Below the pieces are notes generated by a model. The model saw only the letters and a list, made by a program, of their open reading frames with translations, made no database searches and was not told the DNA's origin. Made by a program: the position numbers and the translations under genes. From Patescibacteria group bacterium (GTDB taxonomy: Bacteria; Patescibacteriota; Microgenomatia; UBA8517), in NCBI GenBank assembly GCA_022868165.1, contig JALHYA010000008.1, positions 1 to 38,443 on the forward strand: a stretch of 38,443 nt of DNA, read 5' to 3'. Of this stretch, positions 30,964 through 38,443 are shown in pieces (the stretch's first letter is position 1; the number at the start of each line of letters is the position of its first letter).

Positions 30964-31816
30964 CAAGTTTTCCTAGAAATAGACGCTCCAATATTCCCAC
31001 AAAAATCCCAAAGTCGTAAACAATTTTGAAGACCAAGAAAGCGGGGTTTTGTGAAATAAGCGATCTGACTAAACCAACCGCCAGCGACATCGGCAAAGAG
31101 GCTCTGACCAGAGCAATAATATCTCCTACTGCTCCCAATTTATATGGTCTTTTCCCTATCCACTTTGCTTGAGGAAAAACTTCTTCTAAAGTACCCGGGT
31201 TTTCGTGGTAAAAAATTGCTCCATCCGCCGCCAATGCCCCATAGCCCAGTTTCTGACTGAGTGTCCAGTCATCCATATATCCCAGTTTGGGATCAAAACC
31301 CCCTACCCTATCAAATTCCTTCTTGAGAATTGCCCTAAAAACAAGTTGGGTGTCGGGGTAGCTTCTGGGGTGGCGTCTTTTTTCTTCCCAACCCTGATTA
31401 ATGTTCCAGCATCTCGCCCACACATTTTCCCAGTTGGAAACATATTCATATTTCGAGAAGGTGCCATTGGCTTTTCCGGCTATGATTGGTTTTATTAAAT
31501 TTCTTAAAAAGTTTTTGTCAAAAGTCATGTCCGCATCAACAAATACCAAGATTTCGCCGATTGAATGTTTTGCCCCCAAATTTCTCGCCATTCCAGGGCC
31601 TCTATGTTTCTGCTCCAACAGTTGGAAATTGGAAACGAGTAACCCGCTTCGCGGTGGAAATTGGAAATTCCGCAAGACCTGTTTGGTCTTGTCGAACGAT
31701 CCATCATCAACGACGATTATTTCGAAATCCTCGAGCGTTTGTCCCAGGAGAGACTTCAAGCAATTCGCTATGACTTTCTCCTCGTTATATGTTGGAATAA
31801 TTACCGATGCTTTCAT
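30956..31816 (-). CDS. GT2-family glycosyltransferase
   Basis: 286 residues. ASVIIPTYNEEKVIANCL (3-20), VVDDGSFDKT (35-44), KHRGPGMARNLGA (70-82) and the DAD metal site (94-96) are standard; a C-terminal hydrophobic region (about 230-275) suggests membrane association. Between VVDDGS and the RGPG block, residues 49-66 are unusually long; this part is encoded by heptamer units and a small hairpin (31622-31673), so it looks like an in-frame insertion. The start overlaps the upstream GT-C gene by 4 bp; the 3' end overlaps the convergent plus-strand gene by 8 bp. Confidence 0.9.
   Translation of the reverse strand: MKASVIIPTYNEEKVIANCLKSLLGQTLEDFEIIVVDDGSFDKTKQVLRNFQFPPRSGLLVSNFQLLEQKHRGPGMARNLGAKHSIGEILVFVDADMTFDKNFLRNLIKPIIAGKANGTFSKYEYVSNWENVWARCWNINQGWEEKRRHPRSYPDTQLVFRAILKKEFDRVGGFDPKLGYMDDWTLSQKLGYGALAADGAIFYHENPGTLEEVFPQAKWIGKRPYKLGAVGDIIALVRASLPMSLAVGLVRSLISQNPAFLVFKIVYDFGIFVGILERLFLGKLVK
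31622..31673. repeat. Heptamer/hairpin patch inside a GT2 gene
   Basis: TTGGAAA occurs three times and TGGAAA once more (31622-31635, 31655-31667), flanking a small hairpin CCGC-TTC-GCGG (31644-31654); a second CCGC follows at 31670-31673. It encodes residues 49-66 of the glycosyltransferase, with the peptide pattern NFQF...NFQL. The unit is very close to the GGAAGTT units in the DUF4012 gene, and both are read in the same orientation. Confidence 0.65.
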
Positions 31817-33063
31817 TTTGTAATTTTATAAACTGCGTAGCTATTATCCAAATTCTTAAGCAGGGAAATTTTGTAAGGCAAAAGCGAACCTAATTCCCAA
31901 ACTTTTGGATTTTGAAAATCATAATCGTTACGAGAAAGCACATATAAGGCTTCTGCTTTCGGATAATCCTCAACTCCCATCGGCTTGAATCCATAAAGAT
32001 ATTCTATCGGATAACGAAGTATGTATCCCCGTGTATCAAAATCCAATAGTGCGGCTACTTCAAACTTATTCGGCTTTTCTTGGGCAATCGTTTTTGCCGC
32101 TTGGTCTATCTTTGCATAAGTAAGCCCCTGCGACATTCCAACGGCGCCGGTAAAGGAAACTATGTTTGAAGTCAAATTAATATACACATAAATCCCCAAC
32201 AAAAGCAGGGTTAAAACTTTATTCTTTTTATATAGATATTCGAAAACTAAGGCCACTATTAAAGCAAGAAGGGGCCAGAACTGCAAAAAGTGATAGTAAC
32301 TAACAGCTCCTTGAGAAGGATGGCTAAAAGTATCGACCAGATATTGCCAAAGAGTGCCAACATTATAGAAATTATGCTTAAGGTCAAAAATGACCATGGG
32401 TAAATTACCCAAAACGAAACCGCCAGCAAATAGTGAGAGATTTCTCCATTTCTCTTTCGCAAGAACAACCAGGAGGATTCCGACCAGAATCGCGGTAAAA
32501 AGATAAAGATATTCCAATCCAAATCCTACGCCCGAAATAACTCCAAGGAGCAGGGCAAAAATTAGTTTTCCTCTGTTGGCAAACTTGTAGAGCCAATAAA
32601 TTGTCAGTATTCCCACCAAGGGAAGGTAGTTTAGTATCCAAATAAACATTGAGTGGTAAATCATATAATTGTTAAACAGAAAAATAGCGGAGGAGAAAAT
32701 TGCAGTTCTTTCTCCGAATAGCTTTTTTGCAATAAAGAAAAGCAGTAAGCCGCTAATAATATTCAAAAGTGCAAAATAGGCCGTAATCGGTAGGGGCTGA
32801 TACCTAAATAGAATTAATAACGGCACAAGGCTATAAGTAAAAAATGCACCCGAAAATATTTGATGTCCGGCCGATGTAAAACGCTGCAAATTGGGAATTC
32901 CCAAGAGCAAAAACTTTTTGGTTATTAAATCTCCCGCCGAAATAAGACTTATCGCCTGCTCGGGACCAAAATTAATCCTCAGACTGAAGTTATAAAATCT
33001 GACTACAAAAGCACCAATAAAAACTGCTATAAGGATAAAAAACCAGAAATTTATTCTTTTCAT
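31813..33063 (-). CDS. GT-C membrane glycosyltransferase-like protein lacking the usual Asp-Glu
   Basis: 416 residues, about 10-11 membrane segments. Where GT39-like enzymes have an Asp-Glu pair in the first outer loop, this protein reads NFGPEQAIS (Glu35, no Asp). VIFDLKHNFYNVGT (224-237) is almost identical to a segment in the protein at 34076. The short C-terminal tail ends in a PYKISLLKNLDNSYAVYKI pattern also shared with that protein. It may be a variant transferase or a non-catalytic flippase-like or accessory relative. 4-bp ATGA overlaps on both sides. Confidence 0.8.
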   Translation of the reverse strand: MKRINFWFFILIAVFIGAFVVRFYNFSLRINFGPEQAISLISAGDLITKKFLLLGIPNLQRFTSAGHQIFSGAFFTYSLVPLLILFRYQPLPITAYFALLNIISGLLLFFIAKKLFGERTAIFSSAIFLFNNYMIYHSMFIWILNYLPLVGILTIYWLYKFANRGKLIFALLLGVISGVGFGLEYLYLFTAILVGILLVVLAKEKWRNLSLFAGGFVLGNLPMVIFDLKHNFYNVGTLWQYLVDTFSHPSQGAVSYYHFLQFWPLLALIVALVFEYLYKKNKVLTLLLLGIYVYINLTSNIVSFTGAVGMSQGLTYAKIDQAAKTIAQEKPNKFEVAALLDFDTRGYILRYPIEYLYGFKPMGVEDYPKAEALYVLSRNDYDFQNPKVWELGSLLPYKISLLKNLDNSYAVYKITK

Positions 33064-34079
33064 TTAACAAAAGAGCTGAACAACTCTTCGTATTTCATTG
33101 CAATTTTGTCCCAATCGAACTTTTCGGCTTGCTTTCGGGGCGCATCTCCCCACTTTTTGTTGAGAGCGCCCTCAAGCGCCTTCGCGTATGCTTCCGCATT
33201 GGTCGGGTCGACCAAAATTCCTGCATCTCCGACAATTTCTTTCCTTATTGCGTCATTGTTTGCTACAACTGGAAGGTTAGTCGCCATAGCCTCGACTAAA
33301 ACTATCTCGAAGGAGCGGTACCAAGGCGAAGGCAGAGTAAATACATCTGCCGCTCTGTAAACTTTTGGCATTTCGCTAAAATCAAAAGAGACAATTTGGA
33401 ATCTTTCTCCTAAAAGTTTCCTTCCTAATTCTCCCAGTTCTTCTTTTAACGGCCCCTTTCCAACCAAAAGAAGACTGGCATTTCTTAGTTTTGCTACCGC
33501 CTTTATTACAAGATCCATCCTTTTATCCTCCGAAAGCGCTCCCACCGACAAAATTAGAGGTTTGGTAAGTTTGGTACTAATTTTTTCTCCGTCGGCTTTA
33601 AATTTATTAATATCAACACCATTGGGAATATACTCAACTCGTCTAAGGAACGGGTTTGCTCCCTTTGCCCACCTTTGAAGGAAAGACGAAAGAGCTACGA
33701 ATGCATCTGGGAAACACCAAAGATTATTCCTGTCGTCCCAGCCTTTACCAGACTGCCCAGAAATGACCATTTTGCCTCCATAAACCCAAGCAATCAATCT
33801 AATAAAGGCAGGCTGCCATCCACCATTAAGTGGTACCACTATGTCGTATTTTTCTCTCCAAATACTCGGAAGATTTTTAATCGTAAAAAGTGCAACGCCC
33901 ACACCCTGTGGATCTAAAAATGCTCTCCAGAGAACCGGCCATCTTGATTTGGGCAAAGCATTACCTGCAATTACATCTACTTTGTGATTCTTAGATAATC
34001 GCCGAGAAAGTTCGTAAACAAAAGTTTCCGCTCCCCTATTCACTTTCCCCTGATACAAATTTAGAAATGCAATTTTCAT
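33060..34079 (-). CDS. GT4-family glycosyltransferase with altered EX7E motif
   Basis: 339 residues. GKVNRGAETFVYELSRRL (11-28) opens the acceptor domain; YIPNGVDINKF (about 150-160), LSVGALSEDKRMDLVIKAV and LLLVGKGPLKEEL mark the donor domain. The nucleotide-sugar motif reads SPWYRSFEIVLVEAMA, so the first glutamate of EX7E is Arg while the second is kept. Probably adds a sugar at the inner membrane face. 4-bp overlaps with the GT-C genes on both sides indicate one co-translated unit. Confidence 0.88.
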   Translation of the reverse strand: MKIAFLNLYQGKVNRGAETFVYELSRRLSKNHKVDVIAGNALPKSRWPVLWRAFLDPQGVGVALFTIKNLPSIWREKYDIVVPLNGGWQPAFIRLIAWVYGGKMVISGQSGKGWDDRNNLWCFPDAFVALSSFLQRWAKGANPFLRRVEYIPNGVDINKFKADGEKISTKLTKPLILSVGALSEDKRMDLVIKAVAKLRNASLLLVGKGPLKEELGELGRKLLGERFQIVSFDFSEMPKVYRAADVFTLPSPWYRSFEIVLVEAMATNLPVVANNDAIRKEIVGDAGILVDPTNAEAYAKALEGALNKKWGDAPRKQAEKFDWDKIAMKYEELFSSFVK

Positions 34080-35341
34080 ATTCTTTTAAGCTTATACAAA
34101 AATAAGTTTGCTCCAAGATCCTTTTTGAATTCGATTTTAAAAGGCCTCAAAGAAGATACTTCCCAAACGGTCTCGGTTTCCGGAGGTCTTTTCGAAGAGG
34201 TAACAAGATAGAGCACCGGGGCCTTGTCATATTGCGTCACATCCATAACTCTTACGTTTGCCATTCTTAACCACCAGCGCATATCCAAAGCTCTTGTGTC
34301 GGAGTTTATCGTTTCCGCTACCTCAAAATCTTTTTCTTTGTCTTGAATAATAAATTGTGCAGCTTCTTTTTGTCTTGAAATAGTCCAACCGGAAGGATAT
34401 ATAACCCTCTGCCCCTGCAGACCAAAATCGCCAATAAAAAAATAAACAGACAGTATTGCAAGAAGGGCAACAATTATGTTGAAGAAGCGGCTTTTCCTAA
34501 TTTTATCCAGTAAGAATGCTGCTAAAAATGCAGCAGCCGGCAAAAGAGGAATCGCATAGTACCACCAAAAACCGAAACCATAACCGCTGGACAAACTTCC
34601 ATATCTGACCTGAAATATTATCGTATTTAAATTATAGAAATTATGTCTAAGTTCAAAAAGAATAAGGGGGAATTCGGCCAGTGTTACTCCCAATATTAAT
34701 ATCAACCAACTTCTCAGGTGGAAGCGTTTCAGGCGAATATCGTCAATTACAAAGAAAGCGGCAATAGGTGCCCACAAAATCGTGGCATAATGAACATTCA
34801 GGCCCAGGCCCCAAAAAAATCCTGCGAGGAAATAATGAATGTTCTTTTTTCTCTCAACCAAAAATAACAAAAAGAGAATCCCAAACAGAGGAATAAAATG
34901 AGGATTCCATATTTGTCGAGAGATAGGTATAAAGAGAGGGAAAAAAGAAAGCAGGGTATATACCAAAATAGCAATTAGACCCCCAAATTTTTTATATAGC
35001 CAAGAGAAAAGAAGAATAAATGCAGCTAACCAAAGACTTGTAAAAAAACCGCTAATAATCAAAACATTCCAGTGAGTCAAAACCCCCAAGATAGCCAAAA
35101 CATAATAATAAAAAGGGCCTAGAAAGAATTCTCTTCCCATAACTTCCTTGCTGGTAATGTTCGGTCCGATTAAACTAATTTTTCCAGAATCCGCCATGTC
35201 CCTTGCTCCCATTAGATGTGCTGGCGGGTCGAGGTGAAAATTGACAAGAGTTTTGTAGTTCCAGAAGTGTGCAGCCAAAGACAACACAGTTATCAAGAAA
35301 AAGACAATTAAAACGACTTTGTGTTTTAAGATAGATTTCAT
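34076..35341 (-). CDS. GT-C membrane glycosyltransferase-like protein
   Basis: 421 residues, about 10-11 membrane segments and a short tail ending in a PFKIEFKKDLGANLFLYKL pattern. The first outer loop reads NFHLDPPAHLMGARDMA: a single Asp38 stands where Asp-Glu is expected. QIWNPHFIPLF (143-153), LNVHYATILW and LFELRHNFYNLNT (228-240) are shared in form with the proteins at 29530 and 31813, so the three look like paralogs. 4-bp overlaps on both sides. Confidence 0.83.
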   Translation of the reverse strand: MKSILKHKVVLIVFFLITVLSLAAHFWNYKTLVNFHLDPPAHLMGARDMADSGKISLIGPNITSKEVMGREFFLGPFYYYVLAILGVLTHWNVLIISGFFTSLWLAAFILLFSWLYKKFGGLIAILVYTLLSFFPLFIPISRQIWNPHFIPLFGILFLLFLVERKKNIHYFLAGFFWGLGLNVHYATILWAPIAAFFVIDDIRLKRFHLRSWLILILGVTLAEFPLILFELRHNFYNLNTIIFQVRYGSLSSGYGFGFWWYYAIPLLPAAAFLAAFLLDKIRKSRFFNIIVALLAILSVYFFIGDFGLQGQRVIYPSGWTISRQKEAAQFIIQDKEKDFEVAETINSDTRALDMRWWLRMANVRVMDVTQYDKAPVLYLVTSSKRPPETETVWEVSSLRPFKIEFKKDLGANLFLYKLKRI

Positions 35342-36699
35342 TTTAATATTAGGATAGAAAGATCTCCGATTTTATCTTTGACCCGATAATTGCGCGAAAT
35401 AAATTCGAGGATTTGCTTGGGTTTATAAACCCACTTCTCCATTTCACTGTACTGACCAACTACTATCATCTTTGGTCGATTTAGGGAAAGCTCCGAAACC
35501 ATTCTCTCTTGCACCCCCGGGATTTCGATATACCAAGAAAGCTGCGGTATCCAAGGCCGCGTAGCGGGAAGTCTATCCGAAAGAACATAAATATTATCCC
35601 AAGTGTTGAGAACATATATTTCACCATTGCCCGAAGTATTATTTTTAATGTAAGTCGAGGTTTGTAAAATTTGAGGTTCAAAAAATCTATCGGTTTGTTT
35701 CCATGCCCTTCCGGTCTGCCTGGCAATAATAATTAGGAAAAGCGCCAGAGCAATCAGTAAGACTGATTTTTCGACAACCTTCATTTTGGAAAAACTTAAA
35801 AGCATCAAAGCCAGCCCGATTGCCAAGAACGGAAGACCTGGCTGAAAATGAAAAAGTTCCCATCGGGGATACACACCAAAAATTCCGAAAACAGCCCACA
35901 ATATTAAAGTGGTTGAGGGCTTGTGCAACCGGAGCCTTGCAAGAAAAAGAAGAACGATAGGAAAAACGGCAACGAGCAGTTGCTTTATTGACGGGAAGAG
36001 GACCTGCCCCGAAGCCGTTGGCAATATTCCAATCGCGAATTTAAATGTCCAGTAGTAAAAGTCGGGATATATTCCCAAGAAATAAATTATCAACAAAGTT
36101 GGAACAAAAATAATAAGCACTCCCTTGCCGAAATCCTTCAGGCCTTTAAAAAGATTTTCTTTAACAAGCAAAATAAATACCGGAACTAAAAACCAAAAAG
36201 CGGTTTGCTTTGTCAAAAAGGCAATTGCCCACCAGATACCTGCCCATAAATATTTTTGTTTCCTAAGGCAATAATAAATAAGTAGAGCCAAGGGGGCCAA
36301 AACCAAGTCAAACCAAAGCCCGTTGCCGTCATAGAAAAGTTGAAGAGGAATATAAACAAGCAAGCTGACACGCGCAACCTTTATTCCCCAAAGTTTTTTT
36401 ACTACAAAGTAAAGTATGCCGTCGGTAAAAAGAATTATTATCCATGTGTAAATTTTTAACTGAAGTAAACCAAGACCGAAAAATTTATAAAAGACCGAAA
36501 GGTCCGTAAAAAGAAGAGGCGTGTGGGCTATAGCAATGTCTTTGTAGGGCAACCAACCTTTAAGGATTAGATAGGGCCAAAGAAGCATTTCCGGCCAAGC
36601 AGTAAATCTGGTTTGAGCCAGAATAATGGCTTGGAAAATTACGGCAAGAACGACCAATTTAAAGCGATATTTATTAACAAAATCGAGTAATTTTGTCAT
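35338..36699 (-). CDS. GT-C membrane glycosyltransferase-like protein
   Basis: 453 residues with about 11 membrane segments. The outer loop reads TAWPEMLLWPYLILKGWLPY (33-52) then IAHTPLLF (57-64), a layout seen in bacterial GT39/GT87-like proteins: a Glu (37) and an HTP block in place of the classical Asp-Glu and HPP. The soluble tail (about 340-453) contains an ILNTWDNIYVLSDRLP-like segment (approximate). ATG 36699 lies 8 nt after a TATACT, giving a possible near-leaderless start and a new transcription unit after the methyltransferase gene. Donor and acceptor are unknown. Confidence 0.82.
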   Translation of the reverse strand: MTKLLDFVNKYRFKLVVLAVIFQAIILAQTRFTAWPEMLLWPYLILKGWLPYKDIAIAHTPLLFTDLSVFYKFFGLGLLQLKIYTWIIILFTDGILYFVVKKLWGIKVARVSLLVYIPLQLFYDGNGLWFDLVLAPLALLIYYCLRKQKYLWAGIWWAIAFLTKQTAFWFLVPVFILLVKENLFKGLKDFGKGVLIIFVPTLLIIYFLGIYPDFYYWTFKFAIGILPTASGQVLFPSIKQLLVAVFPIVLLFLARLRLHKPSTTLILWAVFGIFGVYPRWELFHFQPGLPFLAIGLALMLLSFSKMKVVEKSVLLIALALFLIIIARQTGRAWKQTDRFFEPQILQTSTYIKNNTSGNGEIYVLNTWDNIYVLSDRLPATRPWIPQLSWYIEIPGVQERMVSELSLNRPKMIVVGQYSEMEKWVYKPKQILEFISRNYRVKDKIGDLSILILK

Positions 36700-36733
36700 T
36701 AGCTAATAGTATATCGCCATGAGGCTGAATTCC

Positions 36734-37516
36734 CTAGTTGATTTTATGTCCCACAATCAAAAGGTGTGGACCCCACAAGTTGAAAGGATATATCCCCATT
36801 TGTCCAAAAAACCTAAACATTCTTTGCAATAATCCTGCCGAGGGCAATTCTTGTTCCCAACAAGAAGAATAATATTCGGTTTTCAATCCTTCCGTTTTGA
36901 AGAATTTTATTAAAGACCCTAAATAGGGTTCGATTGTCGTGTCCCCATCAATATCATATTTTGATTTTGTTGCTATCGGACTGACTCTGTTCCACGAAAG
37001 ATCCCTATCAGGAAGAAAGTCAAAAAGAAATCCTTTTACCAGCTTTTTTATCCGGTTCCCCTTAAATGGCGGGGAAGCCCTATTGGGAGCGCCAAAGTTT
37101 GGTGCAACAACCAAGAACTTCCCGCCTTTTCTTAAAACCCTTATTCCCTCTTTAATTACCTTCTCGGGATTATCTAAATGTTCAAAGACAAAAGCGGAAT
37201 AGACCAAATCGAAACTCTCATTTTTGTAAGGCAAGGTTTCCAAGTCCCCTACTGTAAAATGCAATTTTGAATATTTTTTCTTAGCTAAACCTATGGCTTT
37301 TGAACTAATATCGATTCCATAACATTCTTTGCCCCTTGCCACAAAATTTAGCCGCGTTCCCTCTCCGCAACCCATATCAAGAATTTGATTAGCACCTTTT
37401 GCAAGTTTGGCCAATATTTTCATTGCGGGGTGATTAACATCTAAACTTCCTTTTGCGGCAATATCGTAGTAAATCTTTTTCGACCAAACACTTTTCGCAA
37501 GGTTATTTTTAGACAT
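36734..37516 (-). CDS. Class I SAM-dependent methyltransferase
   Basis: 260 residues. SAM site ILDMGCGEGTRL (45-56), acidic GIDIS (67-71), VGDLETLPY (89-97), and the YSAFVFEHLDNPEKV block (about 106-120) are those of a UbiE/UbiG-like Rossmann methyltransferase. The C-terminal part has a hydrophobic tail (QMGIYPFNLWGPHLLIVG). In this setting it probably methylates a sugar of the glycan or caps a chain, which is inference. It overlaps the GT2 gene upstream by 8 bp and stands 34 bp before the next GT-C gene. Confidence 0.9.
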   Translation of the reverse strand: MSKNNLAKSVWSKKIYYDIAAKGSLDVNHPAMKILAKLAKGANQILDMGCGEGTRLNFVARGKECYGIDISSKAIGLAKKKYSKLHFTVGDLETLPYKNESFDLVYSAFVFEHLDNPEKVIKEGIRVLRKGGKFLVVAPNFGAPNRASPPFKGNRIKKLVKGFLFDFLPDRDLSWNRVSPIATKSKYDIDGDTTIEPYLGSLIKFFKTEGLKTEYYSSCWEQELPSAGLLQRMFRFFGQMGIYPFNLWGPHLLIVGHKIN

Positions 37517-38321
37517 GAAGGATGGCTCTTTTAATTTTTCGGAAAGGATATTCCATAGCTGACCTTAAAAAATATTTATTGCTGTAAACTGACCAAGGAG
37601 ATTTAACTATATTCGGTTTTGGTTTAAAGAAAACTTCCGGATAATAAAAATCTAGGGGAAAAGAGATTCCCAATTCAAATTTAGCCTTTCTCTTTCTCCC
37701 CATTACTTCTTCATCTCTTTTGGACCTTTTTAGATGTGTGAGATGAAGGTAGGGGGCATTTACAAATTCTCTTTTTACTCTTGCACTTTCCTGGATGGGT
37801 TTTCCAGTTTCATCAAAATAACCCTCCAATCCATAAGGATTTTCGACATGAAGCCCGGAAATATTCCTCTTAAAAGCTCTAATTGTAATATTGCCGACGC
37901 TCCCGTCTATCGAATACCTTCCCGCGCTTTCTTCCTGATAATGGAAAATATCTCCAACTAAATTGGTATATGGCGAAATAATCGCGTCGATATTTCCGTG
38001 ATTAATCTTTTCTACTACCTTCTCTATGGAATCATTCCACCAAACCTCATCACCGTCCAAAACCAAAATCCAATCTCCCTTAGATTCGTCGAGCATTTCC
38101 TGGCGCATCTTTGTGAATTCCTTTTTATCGACTACTCCGACCAGTTTAGGTTTTATCTTTGAAGGATATTTTTTTGAAAGCGCCTCGATAACTTTGGGTG
38201 TTAAATCCGTACTCCCCGTATCCCACAATAAAATTTCATCTACCCAATCGGCCACACTATTAACGGCAAACCACAAAAAACTTTCCTCGTTTCTAACTAT
38301 ACAATTTACGGAGATTTTCAT
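37509..38321 (-). CDS. GT2-family glycosyltransferase
   Basis: 270 residues. ISVNCIVRNEESFLWFAVNS (3-22), LWDTGSTDLT (32-41) and DGDE (89-92, metal binding) define a GT-A fold of the kind found in lipopolysaccharide core and glycoprotein glycosyltransferases that act on short chains. The C-terminal half (EVMGRKRKAKFELG, FFKPKPNIVKSPWSVYSNKY) is basic. It begins with a 4-bp ATGA overlap with the flippase-like gene and ends with an 8-bp overlap with the methyltransferase. Confidence 0.88.
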   Translation of the reverse strand: MKISVNCIVRNEESFLWFAVNSVADWVDEILLWDTGSTDLTPKVIEALSKKYPSKIKPKLVGVVDKKEFTKMRQEMLDESKGDWILVLDGDEVWWNDSIEKVVEKINHGNIDAIISPYTNLVGDIFHYQEESAGRYSIDGSVGNITIRAFKRNISGLHVENPYGLEGYFDETGKPIQESARVKREFVNAPYLHLTHLKRSKRDEEVMGRKRKAKFELGISFPLDFYYPEVFFKPKPNIVKSPWSVYSNKYFLRSAMEYPFRKIKRAILHV

Positions 38322-38443
38322 TTCTTGCCCCAGTAATATCTGATAACAATTATCCAGGTATAGATTGCTAGAATCGTATTTGTGACACCGAAGGAAATAG
38401 TTGGCCCGAATACTCCAAATTTCGGAATAAAGATGTAGTTGAT
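38318..38443 (-). CDS. C-terminus of a probable Wzx-type oligosaccharide flippase (partial)
   Basis: Only the last 41 residues and the stop are in the window. They read INYIFIPKFGVFGPTISFGV, then a final membrane helix (TILAIYTWIIVIRYYW) and GKK. The NYIxIPKFGxxGPTIS form is typical of the end of Wzx/MATE-like polysaccharide flippases, where a loop with a conserved PxxG joins the last two helices. Its 4-bp ATGA overlap with the GT2 gene places it at the head of the visible operon. The call rests on a short segment. Confidence 0.65.
   Translation of the reverse strand: MNYIFIPKFGVFGPTISFGVTNTILAIYTWIIVIRYYWGKK

Overview
The window looks like a piece of chromosome from a Candidate Phyla Radiation (Patescibacteria) bacterium, probably a Microgenomates-type lineage. 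This is an inference from gene content, not from a marker tree. The signs are a compact mraZ-rsmH-ftsL-ftsI cluster, an alpha2-type glycyl-tRNA synthetase, a short RecO, a DUF4012 protein, an LCP-family protein, and a very large surface-glycan locus packed with glycosyltransferases. Hand counts on a few lines give about 40-50% GC in housekeeping genes, 32-35% in parts of the right end, and about 57% in one two-gene island (3.5-5.0 kb).

Layout. 1-3241 (minus): division and cell-wall cluster mraZ, rsmH, an FtsL-like protein and an FtsI/PBP2 transpeptidase cut by the window edge; a promoter and three MraZ-box-like repeats lie in front of mraZ. 3242-3528: back-to-back promoters and a hairpin-rich leader. 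3529-5030 (plus): a GC-rich TadG-like/TadE-like pair, closed by a long hairpin. 5114-7149 (minus): glyS with a small anchored secreted protein. 7195-9283: a small membrane protein, an LCP-family glycopolymer transferase (plus) and a membrane protein. 9324-12053 (minus): pyrG and metK; metK has a consensus promoter and a SAM-I-type riboswitch. 12206-12751: recO.

12758-38443: one continuous surface-polysaccharide/glycoconjugate locus, all minus strand except one gene (29530-30963). It holds a DUF4012 protein, a priming sugar-phosphate transferase, a mannose-1-phosphate guanylyltransferase, six GT4-type and four GT2-type cytoplasmic glycosyltransferases, six GT-C polytopic membrane glycosyltransferases, an O-antigen ligase/polymerase-like protein, a hexapeptide acetyltransferase, a methyltransferase, a two-TM hypothetical protein and the C-terminus of a probable Wzx-type flippase. 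Many junctions are 4-bp ATGA overlaps, so translation is probably coupled. The expected logic is: GDP-mannose supply, priming on a polyprenyl phosphate, chain building by GT2/GT4 enzymes, flipping, then extension or transfer outside by the GT-C and ligase/polymerase proteins. The LCP protein at 7573 could attach the product to the envelope.

The most unusual items are the compositionally foreign TadG/TadE cassette with its duplicated leader hairpin module, heptanucleotide (7-bp) repeat patches at four places (three inside genes, where they appear to lengthen the proteins), a pair of 29-bp hairpins 60 bp apart that differ by compensatory base changes, and variation at catalytic positions across the GT-C and GT4 enzymes.
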